Source: JBJKRF01 sp046704785
GTDB taxonomy: Bacteria > Chloroflexota > Anaerolineae > Anaerolineales > Villigracilaceae
Length of the DNA stretch: 37,977 nt
NCBI GenBank assembly: GCA_046704785.1
Contig: JBJKRF010000044.1
Location: 1 to 37,977 of the forward strand
Direction of reading: 5' to 3'
A program made the translations under genes and the position numbers. The notes under the pieces are model-generated. The model was given only the letters and a program-made list of their open reading frames with translations. It made no database searches and had not been told where the DNA came from. Each line of letters begins with the position of its first letter. The first letter of the stretch is position 1. Below, one piece after another: positions 21,843-29,283 of this stretch.

Positions 21843-21848
21843 ATTATA
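21843..21848 (-). promoter_or_regulatory. Possible promoter of the XRE / radical SAM / SDR operon
   Basis: On the minus strand TGT-TATAAT is an extended -10 box about 95 nt before the XRE start. The -35 box is poor. It lies just outside the group II intron remnant. Confidence 0.4.
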
Positions 21849-21914
21849 ACAAATTTCCACTATCAGTTGCAGCCATCGCGGTAGAGCAGCCGGTTACCCA
21901 GCAGACCCCGCACA

Positions 21915-21945
21915 AATCCCGGCGTGCGGAATTATCGCACCGGGC
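21915..21945 (-). ncRNA. Group II intron domain V-like hairpin
   Basis: On the minus strand AGCCCGGTGCG, a short asymmetric ATAATTC segment, CGCAC and GCCGGG fold as a domain V: a lower stem opened by AGC and an upper stem GTGCG/CGCAC. This is the catalytic heart of group II introns; here it is orphaned. Confidence 0.55.
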
Positions 21946-21976
21946 TTTTCAGAAATACTCGCATCCGCAAAAGGCG

Positions 21977-22294
21977 TTAGGACAGACCTGGCATAAACAT
22001 TCTGCCTACGTGCTTGGGACGATTTACGATATGGGGTTTCACCACGCCAAACTGGGTCAGAAGTTGCTTGAACCCATCCCAATTATAGCTCTTGCGCTGG
22101 CTGCGGTGATTTAGGTACCTGTGCAAATACCGGATGACATGGTAGTAAAACTCTGCCAAGCTTGGCGAGTTGCCATGCACCCCGAAGTAATTGAAGTATC
22201 CCCGCAGTTTCGCATTCAGAGCTTTGAGCAAATCGGGTAAACGGCGATGCCGGTTATCTTTACACCATAACTTGAAGCGAGCAAGAGAATTCCG
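21977..22294 (-). pseudogene. Group II intron reverse transcriptase/maturase, C-terminal fragment
   Basis: About 106 residues of the maturase and thumb region remain, starting near RNSLARFKLWCKDNRHRRLP. Family landmarks are ALNAKLRGYFNYFGVHGN, FYYHVIRYLHRYLNHRSQR and SYNWDGFKQLLTQFG. The polymerase palm with YADD is absent. Upstream, the open frame runs into an unrelated IS630-like piece, so the visible 162-residue frame is a chance fusion. Confidence 0.8.
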
Positions 22295-22297
22295 CTC

Positions 22298-22380
22298 TTC
22301 CTTGAGCCAGGGTTTCAGTTCATTCTCTTGCATGACAGTATGAACGGTAGTGTGAGAAACTTCATCGATGTATTCAACCG
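22298..22380 (-). pseudogene. IS630-like transposase fragment
   Basis: The minus-strand peptide DEVSHTTVHTVMQENELKPW followed by LKEE matches the second helix-turn-helix and linker of IS630-family transposases (VSxxTVxxxLxxxxLKPW). Only about 27 residues remain. Confidence 0.5.
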
Positions 22381-22409
22381 AACCATCTCGCTCGCCAACA
22401 GACGCAGGC

Positions 22410-22915
22410 TCCAGCGCCTGTTGGGTATACGACTCAGCAGATAAATGCCACGTGTTTGGATACAACCTGGTAATGGTGGTGTGGAGTAACGGGAGAGTGA
22501 CGATTCCCCTCTGTTGGCGCTGGTACCGGAAGCACTACAAAACCAAGATTGAGTTTGCCAAGTCACTCCTGCGAGAAGTGAAAGTGGTCTGGTGTATCCA
22601 TCCCACTCGGGTTCTCATGGATGCCTTTTATCCTTAACCGCCAAGGAAATCCCGAAAGAATACTTGAAGCGCTGGTGTATTGAGGACACCTTTCGTTTCC
22701 TCAAACAGGAACTCCATTTTGCTGGATGCCAAGCTAGATCCACGAAGGCACAAGAAAAGCACTTGTTGTGTGTGAATGTGGGCTACCTCATTTTGCAGAA
22801 GGAGAAGACGGTGGACGAATCCCTTTACGCTCTCAAAGAGAAATTTATCTTTAACCAAGCCTGGGGGTACAACCGGATCAAACACTATGAGGCGATACTA
22901 CTAGCTGGTGCGTAA
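22410..22915 (+). pseudogene. DDE transposase with internal deletion and frameshift
   Basis: One frame (22410-22637) reads SACWVYDSADKCHVFGYNLV, VWSNGRVTIPLCWRW, KTKIEFAKSLLREV and MDAFYP, the middle of an IS4-like DDE transposase. A second frame (from about 22640) resumes with IPKEYLKRWCIEDTFRFLKQ, containing the catalytic Glu in the YxxRWxIEDxFRFLKQ helix, and runs to 22915. About 60 residues between these parts are missing and the frame changes, so it is inactive. It abuts the excisionase-like gene. Confidence 0.75.
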
Positions 22916-23148
22916 CTCCTGTTTGGACCGAAGCGCCGGTCTTGAGATTTGCCAACTTTTTTCAGGTAAGCATCGAAGGACTTCCTGTCGACCAACCAGA
23001 GTTGGCCCAGCTTGATGCTCGCCAGCCTGCCACCGCGCAGTAATCGACGGAGGTATTGTTGGCTGTAGCCGCTGTACAGAGAAGCGGCTTTTACGGATAT
23101 GTGATTGTGAGTTGTTATAAGGGGAACGTCTGATTTAAAAGCAACCAT
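22885..23148 (-). CDS. Excisionase-type helix-turn-helix protein next to tRNA-Arg
   Basis: Starting at the ATG at 23148 the product has 87 residues. ISVKAASLYSGYSQQYLRRL is the helix-turn-helix and RGGRLASIKLGQLWLVDRKS the wing, followed by FDAYLKKVG. The open frame extends upstream to 23295, but that part overlaps the tRNA gene and is not protein-like. A regulator or recombination-directionality factor lying beside a tRNA gene is typical of integrated islands. The last 20 residues overlap the decayed transposase and may not be original. Confidence 0.7.
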   Translation of the reverse strand: MVAFKSDVPLITTHNHISVKAASLYSGYSQQYLRRLLRGGRLASIKLGQLWLVDRKSFDAYLKKVGKSQDRRFGPNRSYAPASSIAS

Positions 23149-23270
23149 CCCGACCAACCTCATTTCCGGTCTGGGAGCAATTCTGCCAATTTTCCTCGCT
23201 GTTCGAAGCGAAGCATGAATATGAATTGTTCCACGACCACTGAGCGTGGTTCGGGATGGACCCGTGTAAG

Positions 23271-23344
23271 TGCCCCAGGCGGGAATCGAACCCACAACCT
23301 TGGCCTTAGGAGTGCCCTGCTCTGTCCGTTTGAGCTACTGGGGC
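23271..23344 (-). tRNA. tRNA-Arg (anticodon CCT)
   Basis: On the minus strand GCCCCAG pairs perfectly with CTGGGGC (acceptor stem). The D arm is GCTC/GAGC, the anticodon loop CTCCTAA holds CCT at 23310-23308, and the T arm is GTGGG-TTCGATT-CCCGC. The discriminator base is A and CCA is not encoded. The anticodon stem (GGGCA/GGCCA) has only three regular pairs, with mismatches at both ends, so loss of function is possible. A promoter with extended -10 box lies 9 nt upstream. Confidence 0.85.
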
Positions 23345-23353
23345 GCGACCGTG

Positions 23354-23359
23354 ATTATA
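23354..23359 (-). promoter_or_regulatory. tRNA promoter -10 box
   Basis: TGC-TATAAT on the minus strand, 9 nt before the tRNA 5' end; no good -35 box. Confidence 0.55.
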
Positions 23360-23447
23360 GCATTCTTCCAACGCTTTCCTGGGAGGAGATTCTTTGGACC
23401 CTTGGAAATTAACGTGATGAAACGGATTCATCCAGAGAGAAAGTAAA

Positions 23448-24740
23448 TCACTTGAGTTTCAACATGGCGGCGGCGGTGGCATCCTGGGAGGATTGACCTG
23501 TCAGCACACCGACCACAGCATCGCGCATAATCGGGCCAATCATATCCTGCACAACAGCCGGAACCATGGGCTGCGCCGCCGTACTGATCGACTTGGCATT
23601 AGCAGCCAGCGTCGGATCGCTATAGGCGGAGAGACTGGCTTGAAACGGCGGGAGTTGTCCCAGAGGGATGTCGAATTGCGATGGGCGGGCGGTCTTGATA
23701 AAAGCCTCGACAAAAGCCGCCGCCAGCTTCTGGCGCGCCGGGTCGGGACTGGATAATACCCACCCCCAGGTGTTGGTCATCGCTTCGGGAGAGAGCCCGG
23801 ACGCAAAGTCAGAAACCAACAAGATGCGATCGCGGGTTTCGCCGCCCTGACGAAAATAATTGGACGACCAGGTAACAACGACGTTGGCGCGACCGTCGGT
23901 GTAAGCCTGCCAGGCCTGTTGGTCGGTCTGGAACTGCGCAGTAGCGTCGAGAACGAGGCCTTTTTGGTGCAAACTGGCAAAAAATGACAACGTCTTTTGC
24001 AGGGTGGCCTGGTCGAGCGTGGGTCGCCCATCCGTGTCGAAAAAGGTGCCACCCATCGAACGGTACAGGCTGAGCGGGAACAACGCCTGCGGATCCGCCG
24101 CGGGGAACGTCAATGTGGCCTGACGCGCCGCCAGATCGGCCCAGGAGGTCGGGGCGGGCTGCCCCGGCGAATAACGGTAGACCAGCACCAAGGCATCGGC
24201 GCTGAAGGGGATACTGTAGGTCGTATTACGCACGCGCGCCGAGGCAAGCGCATACGGGAACCAATAGGCTTTGTCGTCCTGAAGGTCGGTCAGGCTGTCA
24301 AAGGAAAAGAGCAAGCCGTCCGAGACGGCGCTCTCCATATCATAACGGGACAAAACAGTCAGGTCGGGCAGTACCGTCGGCGCAACCTGGCCAGTCAGGC
24401 TAAGCGTCTGCACCAGGTCGCTGGATGATTTAATACGGATGTCGAGTTGCAGGTCGGGATACTGCGTCAGAAGTTGGTCGCGCGTCTGGTCGATAAGCGG
24501 CCCAAAGGTGGAGTTGGAGGGGTCGAGGTCAGGGGGCAGCCAAAGCCGGATTTGATGGGGAAACGGCGTAGGGGTGGCTTGCTCGACGTGCGGTGGCGTG
24601 GTGGGCACAACCGAGGGCGAGGGGCTGACGGTCGGTTGAGGGGCCGTCGACAAGGGTCCACATCCACTTGCAGAAAACAGCAGACAGGCGACGAACACGG
24701 CCAGGGAAAGCGTGGGACGTATGGTATTTCTGCCTCGCAT
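23448..24740 (-). CDS. ABC-transporter extracellular solute-binding lipoprotein
   Basis: A 430-residue family-1 (maltose-binding-like) solute-binding protein. The ATG at 24740 is preferred because it gives a lipoprotein signal ending SASGC (lipidated C27), and because the preceding gene's stop overlaps it as TAATG. A Pro/Thr/Ser-rich tether follows, then the binding fold: IRLWLPPDLDPSN, PDLTVLSRYDMES, YSIPFSADALVLVYRYSPGQ and TNTWGWVLSSPDPARQKLAA. Such proteins deliver a sugar or oligopeptide to an ABC importer; no permease or ATPase gene is in the window, so the ligand is unknown. Coupling to an M42 peptidase gene suggests a link to peptide use, which is an inference. Confidence 0.85.
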   Translation of the reverse strand: MRGRNTIRPTLSLAVFVACLLFSASGCGPLSTAPQPTVSPSPSVVPTTPPHVEQATPTPFPHQIRLWLPPDLDPSNSTFGPLIDQTRDQLLTQYPDLQLDIRIKSSSDLVQTLSLTGQVAPTVLPDLTVLSRYDMESAVSDGLLFSFDSLTDLQDDKAYWFPYALASARVRNTTYSIPFSADALVLVYRYSPGQPAPTSWADLAARQATLTFPAADPQALFPLSLYRSMGGTFFDTDGRPTLDQATLQKTLSFFASLHQKGLVLDATAQFQTDQQAWQAYTDGRANVVVTWSSNYFRQGGETRDRILLVSDFASGLSPEAMTNTWGWVLSSPDPARQKLAAAFVEAFIKTARPSQFDIPLGQLPPFQASLSAYSDPTLAANAKSISTAAQPMVPAVVQDMIGPIMRDAVVGVLTGQSSQDATAAAMLKLK

Positions 24741-25741
24741 TACAAGAAATCCACAGGAGCGCTCAACAAGGCAACGATAAGCTTGACGGCGTTCTGAACA
24801 TCGTCGAAATCCACCATCTCGGACGGGGAATGAACATAGCGGCAGGGAATCGAGAGGCAACCGACGGGGATGCCAGCGCGGGCAAGTTGCATGGAGCGTG
24901 CGTCGGTAGTACCACCCACCAGGACTTCGCGCTGATAGGGCAACTGGTTCTCTTCGGCGCTGCTCACCATCCAGGCAACGATACGCGGATCGGCGATCAT
25001 GCCCGTATCACGGACTTTGATGGCCGGGCCTTTGCCAAGCGCCATTTCGAAATGGGGCGCGAAATTGGGAGTATCTCCCCAGGTGGTCACATCGACGGCA
25101 AAACCCAGGTCGGGGTCGAGCCCGTAGGCCGCCGTGCCGGCGCCGCGCGAACCCACTTCCTCCTGCGCGCTGAAGACGAAGTGGACTTCATGCGGCGTAG
25201 ACTTGAGCGCTCGCAAGGCTTCGATGGCAACGGCGCAGCCGATGCGGTCGTCCATCGATTTGGCAACGAACCGCCGGCCCAGGTCGAGGAATGAGCGCTC
25301 GAATCCGGCCACGTCTCCTACTTTGACGGGACAATCCTTGCGGCTGGTTGCACCTACGTCGATGTAGAGTTTGTCGAAAGAGGGAATTTCACGCAGCGCG
25401 CCGAACGACTCGGCGGCAATCACACCGTGCGTCCCATTGAGGAAACGCACGCGCCCGCCCAGCACGTACTGCGGAAAAACCACCCCCAGGCCGGTAAAAC
25501 GGACGAAACCGTTCGCATCCACGTGGGTGACGATCAGGCCGATCTCGTCCATGTGAGCAGCGATCATGATCTTCTTGCCGTCCGCCGTTTTGGTTCCCTT
25601 GCGGACGATCAGGTTGCCGAGGGCATCGACGCAGACTTCATCGGCCAACGGCTCCACCTCCGCCCGGATCACATCACGGACAGGCGCTTCGTTGCCCGAC
25701 GGGGCAAAGATTTCGGTCAATTTCTGGATGAGTGACTTCAT
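24740..25741 (-). CDS. M42-family aminopeptidase (first paralogue)
   Basis: A complete 333-residue M42 (glutamyl aminopeptidase/TET-like) metallopeptidase that removes N-terminal residues from short peptides in the cytoplasm, usually as a large tetrahedral oligomer. Two-metal site residues are visible: H63 and D65 (AHMDEIG), D164/D165 (SMDDRIG), E194/E195 (SAQEEVG), D217 (AVDVT) and H304 (YVHSPSE). The ribosome-binding site AAAGGAAG precedes the ATG. Its TAA overlaps the next ATG (TAATG), coupling it to the solute-binding protein. Two paralogues lie upstream in the same run, one of them truncating the DDR motif to DNR. Confidence 0.92.
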   Translation of the reverse strand: MKSLIQKLTEIFAPSGNEAPVRDVIRAEVEPLADEVCVDALGNLIVRKGTKTADGKKIMIAAHMDEIGLIVTHVDANGFVRFTGLGVVFPQYVLGGRVRFLNGTHGVIAAESFGALREIPSFDKLYIDVGATSRKDCPVKVGDVAGFERSFLDLGRRFVAKSMDDRIGCAVAIEALRALKSTPHEVHFVFSAQEEVGSRGAGTAAYGLDPDLGFAVDVTTWGDTPNFAPHFEMALGKGPAIKVRDTGMIADPRIVAWMVSSAEENQLPYQREVLVGGTTDARSMQLARAGIPVGCLSIPCRYVHSPSEMVDFDDVQNAVKLIVALLSAPVDFL

Positions 25742-25773
25742 GGTCTTCCTTTTTGGACAGCGCGCGGTGTTGC

Positions 25774-26493
25774 CTAGTGCCGCAACGGGACGACCTGTCC
25801 GGCGCTATAAGCATCCGTCTCTTTGTGACGGATGACGTAAACCTTCTGGCGTCCCATCACCTGCCACTCGCCGCCGTCCCGCCCCACCAGCGCAGTATCT
25901 TCGTCGATACCCAGAGCAAACTCGCCTTCTTTGAGTCGCGATTGGACCAGGCCCAACAACATGGGCCGCCAGATGGACATCTTGTCGAAGTGTGGCAGGA
26001 TCGTCTCTGCCGGAACCGCGCCAAACGCGGGAATCTGATTCAGCCCGGCGGTACGGATATTAGGGACAAACTTCGCCATGATCATCGCCCCGGCAGAGCA
26101 GCCGGCATAGACGGCGCCGCGCGCCCAGGCTTGCTGCGCCGCTTCCCAGACCCGCGAGCCGTCCATCGTCTCGAACAAGTACATCGGATGCCCACCAGAA
26201 AAGTAGATCAGGTCGGCAGCAGCCACCATCTCAGCGTGTTGCGCGTCGTCGGCGGAGGCGCGGTCGATGACCGGCAACGCCTGCACATCCGCGCCCAGCT
26301 TGCCAAAGTGTTCCTCACCCATGCGCATCCAGCGCCCCCACGAGGCTTCGCCCTCCTGCCCGGCAGCCGTCGGCAGGCAAACCACGCGCGGCGCATGGCC
26401 GTCGGCGCTGGAATGGGCCAACAGGTAACGATCCACCTCGTCCATAACGGGCAGGTATTCACCGGCGCCAACCAGAGCGATCAAAGGGTTCAT
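25774..26493 (-). CDS. S51/cyanophycinase-like peptidase
   Basis: A 239-residue protein of the class I glutamine-amidotransferase-like fold that includes dipeptidase E and cyanophycinase. The nucleophile elbow is AGCSAGAM, with the Ser in GxSAG, preceded by LIYFSGGHPMYLFE (the GG loop that forms the oxyanion hole) and followed by ILPHFDKM. Relatives cleave Asp-containing dipeptides or cyanophycin. The ATG at 26493 (MNPLIALVGAGEY) fits the family start; an in-frame GTG at 26505 adds four residues. Placement between M42 peptidase genes supports a peptide-breakdown role. Confidence 0.85.
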   Translation of the reverse strand: MNPLIALVGAGEYLPVMDEVDRYLLAHSSADGHAPRVVCLPTAAGQEGEASWGRWMRMGEEHFGKLGADVQALPVIDRASADDAQHAEMVAAADLIYFSGGHPMYLFETMDGSRVWEAAQQAWARGAVYAGCSAGAMIMAKFVPNIRTAGLNQIPAFGAVPAETILPHFDKMSIWRPMLLGLVQSRLKEGEFALGIDEDTALVGRDGGEWQVMGRQKVYVIRHKETDAYSAGQVVPLRH

Positions 26494-26557
26494 ACGAGTA
26501 TTCACTTTCTGTGTTGAATCTCAACGCATTCGTTCATACGGTTAAGGCACACGCCTA

Positions 26558-27625
26558 TTAACGCCGTTCGTCGGCCAGAAGCGCCGGCGTGACGCCTGTC
26601 AACGCGGCGTGCAACAATCTCAGGGTATTCTTCCAATCGTCCAGGCGCGCCACAGAAACCGCCGTGTGCGAATAACGATGCGGCACCGAAACGGAAACTG
26701 CCGGTATGCCGCCCAGCGAACGGTGGATGGCCCCGGCATCCGTTCCGCCGCCGCCCGGCTGGCGGAACTGGTAAGGGATGTTCAAGGCATCGCCCGTCTC
26801 CGACAGGAAACGCACCAGGCGCGGATCGCTCAACGTGGCGGCATCGGCCGTATAAATCGCCGGGCCAAGGCCAAGTTTCGTGTTGTACGTCGTGTTCTCG
26901 CTGCCGTCGAACATCGGAAGATCGTTGGCCGGTGTAGCATCGATGGCAATCGCCAACGCCGGATCGAAATAGTGCGCCGCCACCTTCGCGCCGCGCAGGC
27001 CGATCTCCTCCTGCACAGAAAACGATGCGCACAGGTCCACATTTTCGGGCGCATGTTTGAGCAACTCGATCAACGTTGCCACACCCAGACGGTCGTCCAG
27101 CGCCTTGGACAACAACGACGACCCCGTGCGCCGGAACTTCGTGCCGAAGGTGGCGCGGTCGCCGACCTTGGCCTTCCCCGCTGGACCGATGTCGATGCGC
27201 AGCGCATCCAGCGGAATCTTATGCTTGCGTTCGTCTGCGCTGGTCAGGTGGATGGGACGCGCACCGATCACCCCGGGGAGCTTCTCCCGTCCGACGAGCA
27301 CGGGCTTCCCCGCCAGTTGACGCACGTCCAGTCCGCCGACGGTCTCAAAGCGGAACAAGCCTTCGGCCTCGTCGGCGACGAGCATGAAACCGACCTCGTC
27401 GATATGAGCGTCGAGCATCACGCGCACACGCCGTTTTCCCGTCCCCAACTTTACGGCCAGCACGCTGCCGAGCGCGTCCACCTTGACCCCATCAACGAAA
27501 GGCGTAATTTCCTCGAGCACGATCTTGCGCACTTCGCCCTCGTCTCCGGAGACGGCGCACGCGTTGCACAGCCTTTCGAGCAGTTTGAGTTGGGGCAAAC
27601 CAACCGTAGGCGTTTTCTGCGGCAT
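26558..27625 (-). CDS. M42-family aminopeptidase (second paralogue)
   Basis: A 355-residue M42 peptidase with full metal site: H74 and D76 (LDAHIDEVG), the DDR pair (SKALDDRLG), EE (SVQEEIGLRGA), D in AIDATPAN, and H in PHRYSHTAV. The catalytic Glu is the first E of EE (family knowledge). It starts 1 nt after the stop of the third paralogue (TGAGATG), so the two are translated together. The N-terminal extension of about 12 residues is not conserved. Confidence 0.92.
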   Translation of the reverse strand: MPQKTPTVGLPQLKLLERLCNACAVSGDEGEVRKIVLEEITPFVDGVKVDALGSVLAVKLGTGKRRVRVMLDAHIDEVGFMLVADEAEGLFRFETVGGLDVRQLAGKPVLVGREKLPGVIGARPIHLTSADERKHKIPLDALRIDIGPAGKAKVGDRATFGTKFRRTGSSLLSKALDDRLGVATLIELLKHAPENVDLCASFSVQEEIGLRGAKVAAHYFDPALAIAIDATPANDLPMFDGSENTTYNTKLGLGPAIYTADAATLSDPRLVRFLSETGDALNIPYQFRQPGGGGTDAGAIHRSLGGIPAVSVSVPHRYSHTAVSVARLDDWKNTLRLLHAALTGVTPALLADERR

Positions 27626-27626
27626 C

Positions 27627-28688
27627 TCAGTCGTCCCAACGAATCGTCGATAGGAATGCAGGCGTCAGGCTGGCAATGAACTCGGCCAGCAAACGTCCCA
27701 CGCGCTGAATATCTTTTAGCGCCACAACTTCCACCGGGGTGTGCATGTAACGTAACGGGATGCCAATGACCGCCGTCGGAATCCCCTCGGCTGCCACCTG
27801 CGTGGCATAGGCGTCCGTGCCAGAATGACGCGGCATCGGCTCCACCTGGAGCGGAATTTCCAACCGCTCGGCCAACGTTTTCAGCAATTGATTGAGGAAC
27901 GGGTGCAGGTTCGGTCCGTGTCCCAGCGTTGGGCCCTTGCCGAGTGGGAAGGTCCGCCAGTCATCGGCGCCCGGCCCTTTGGCAAAAGTCACATCGACGA
28001 CGAGAGCCATGTCGGGGCGCAGGTCAAAAGCCGAGGTGGCTGCGCCCACCAGGGCCACTTCCTCCTGGGCTGTAGCGGCCGCCCAAATGTTCCAACTGTG
28101 CGTTTTTGTCTGCAACTCTTCCAGGGCCAGCGTCAAAGCAGCCACCGAGGCGCGATTGTCCAACGAATGCCCGCAGAGGACGTCCCCGGCCAGTTCGACA
28201 GGCTCCGTAGCGAACGAGACCAGGTCACCCACCTGCACCTGCTCCGCCATCTGGCGCGGCGTCAGGCCAACATCGACGACAAGTTGGTTGAGCGGAACCG
28301 GGTCGCTCCCCGTGCTTTTGGGGAGCGTACGCGCCGGGGGCTGGGCAATGACGCCGTACAATTCCTTCTTGGCATGTACGATGACCGGTGTACCGGGCAG
28401 CACGCGCGCATCTATACCGCCAAGATTAGTGACACGCAGGAAACCCGCCTCGAGGCTGTGCACCATCAAACCAACAGCATCCAGGTGCGTGGCGACCATG
28501 ATCGAGGGGGGCTTCTCCGCCCCTGTACCGTGTTTGAAAGCCTGCAACGATCCCAAACGACTGTATTCGATTGAATCAACCAGGGGACGCCATTTCTCTT
28601 CGATCAGCGCTGCGACCGGCGTCTCATAACCGGACAAGCCCGCTACCGAGAGTAACGACATCAGGAAAGGAGTAATTTCGGTCATCAT
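27627..28688 (-). CDS. M42-family aminopeptidase (third paralogue, divergent)
   Basis: A 353-residue M42-type peptidase. Metal and catalytic positions: H and D in VATHLDAVG, SLDNRAS in place of the usual DDR, EE in TAQEEVALVG, D in VVDVTFAKG and H in RYMHTPVE. The Asp-to-Asn change next to the bridging Asp sets it apart from the two other copies and may alter metal affinity or specificity. The start is an ATG at 28688 or 28685 (a TTG at 28691 is also in frame). It is the first peptidase of the run and begins 12 nt after the stop of the Pro/Thr-rich membrane protein. Confidence 0.88.
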   Translation of the reverse strand: MMTEITPFLMSLLSVAGLSGYETPVAALIEEKWRPLVDSIEYSRLGSLQAFKHGTGAEKPPSIMVATHLDAVGLMVHSLEAGFLRVTNLGGIDARVLPGTPVIVHAKKELYGVIAQPPARTLPKSTGSDPVPLNQLVVDVGLTPRQMAEQVQVGDLVSFATEPVELAGDVLCGHSLDNRASVAALTLALEELQTKTHSWNIWAAATAQEEVALVGAATSAFDLRPDMALVVDVTFAKGPGADDWRTFPLGKGPTLGHGPNLHPFLNQLLKTLAERLEIPLQVEPMPRHSGTDAYATQVAAEGIPTAVIGIPLRYMHTPVEVVALKDIQRVGRLLAEFIASLTPAFLSTIRWDD

Positions 28689-28700
28689 CAAAGCAAGGCA

Positions 28701-29180
28701 CTAAGGCGCGGAGGTTGGCGTGCCTGTAGCAGTCGGCGGCGGTGTATTCGTCGATGTGGGCGGGATGGGAGTCGCCGTGAACGTCGGTGTGGGCGGAACC
28801 GACGTGTTGGTGGCGGTCGGCGGCGGCGTATTCGTCGATGTGGGCGGGATGGAAGTCGCCGTGAACGTCGGGGGCAGGAACGGCGTCGGCGAGGCGGTAT
28901 AGGTCACCGTGGGTGTCGCTGTGGCAGTCGCCGTCGGTGTAAATGTGATCGTCGCCGTCAATAAACTGGGCGTCGACGAAGGCCCCAGAGGCGTCGCAGA
29001 TGGCACGACAAGCGGAGTCTCGGTGGCGGTCGGCGTCATGCTGGGCGTCGGAGTCGGCGTCTTGGGCCCAGGGGCGAATTGCAAAGCGACCCATCCCAAA
29101 CAGTAACACGGAATGGTCGCCAGAATGATCGCCACGAGCATCGCGCGGCGCCGGTTGGTGGTTTCATCCTCCGCAAACAC
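28701..29180 (-). CDS. Single-pass membrane protein with long Pro/Thr-rich domain
   Basis: A 159-residue protein: a short charged N-terminus, one transmembrane helix (RRRAMLVAIILATIPCYCLG and beyond, about 10-35) and then about 115 residues of almost pure Pro, Thr, Ser and Ala. The C-terminal part holds a 28-residue repeat (84 bp in DNA) with the pattern IPPTSTNTPPPTAT. Such tails are extended and probably glycosylated, and may span the cell wall or act as a stalk; no folded domain follows. The GTG start lies 6 nt after a TATCAT -10 box (leaderless). Confidence 0.75.
   Translation of the reverse strand: MFAEDETTNRRRAMLVAIILATIPCYCLGWVALQFAPGPKTPTPTPSMTPTATETPLVVPSATPLGPSSTPSLLTATITFTPTATATATPTVTYTASPTPFLPPTFTATSIPPTSTNTPPPTATNTSVPPTPTFTATPIPPTSTNTPPPTATGTPTSAP
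28742..28885. repeat. 84-bp tandem repeat inside the Pro/Thr-rich gene
   Basis: GTATTCGTCGATGTGGGCGG at 28744 recurs at 28828, 84 bp later, with the surrounding sequence nearly identical. It encodes the 28-residue Pro/Thr repeat. Confidence 0.7.
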
Positions 29181-29186
29181 GTCGAT

Positions 29187-29215
29187 ATGATAACATCAGT
29201 CGGCGCGGTGGGCAA
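29187..29215 (-). promoter_or_regulatory. Promoter of the Pro/Thr-rich gene and peptidase run, leaderless
   Basis: On the minus strand TTGCCC (29215-29210), a 17-bp spacer and TATCAT (29192-29187), then 6 nt and the GTG at 29180. Confidence 0.65.
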
Positions 29216-29221
29216 GAAATC

Positions 29222-29249
29222 GAACCGCCAGCTCGCAGGCTGGCGGTTC
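29222..29249 (-). terminator. Hairpin terminator after the LamG-like lipoprotein gene
   Basis: GAACCGCCAGC and GCTGGCGGTTC pair perfectly (11 bp) around a 6-nt loop. On the minus strand GATTTCTT follows, a weak T tract. Confidence 0.7.
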
Positions 29250-29283
29250 TCGACAGGATCGCTTTATCACCAGAAAAGAAGGT

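Larger units (their letters stand above)
21875..22294 (-). mobile_element. 3' part of a group II intron
   Basis: The maturase C-terminus (21977-22294) is followed on the minus strand by a domain V-like hairpin (21945-21915: AGCCCGG at one side, CCGGG at the other, with the AGC catalytic triad). An intron 3' end of the form CTACCGCGAT follows near 21875. The 5' half of the intron and most of its reverse transcriptase are gone. Confidence 0.65.

Noticed and set aside
22295..22465. Upstream half of a 162-residue protein fused to the maturase fragment
   Set aside because: It matches an IS630 piece and non-coding sequence; the fusion is accidental.
23149..23295. N-terminal extension of the excisionase-like protein
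   Set aside because: It overlaps the tRNA gene and is low in protein-like character.
25774..26505. Class I glutamine amidotransferase
   Set aside because: The elbow carries Ser (GCSAG) as in S51 peptidases, not the Cys nucleophile in GxCxG context.
28720..29106. Plus-strand Gly/Val-rich frames opposite the Pro/Thr-rich gene
   Set aside because: They are the complement of Pro/Thr codons, and the minus-strand gene has a promoter and membrane helix.
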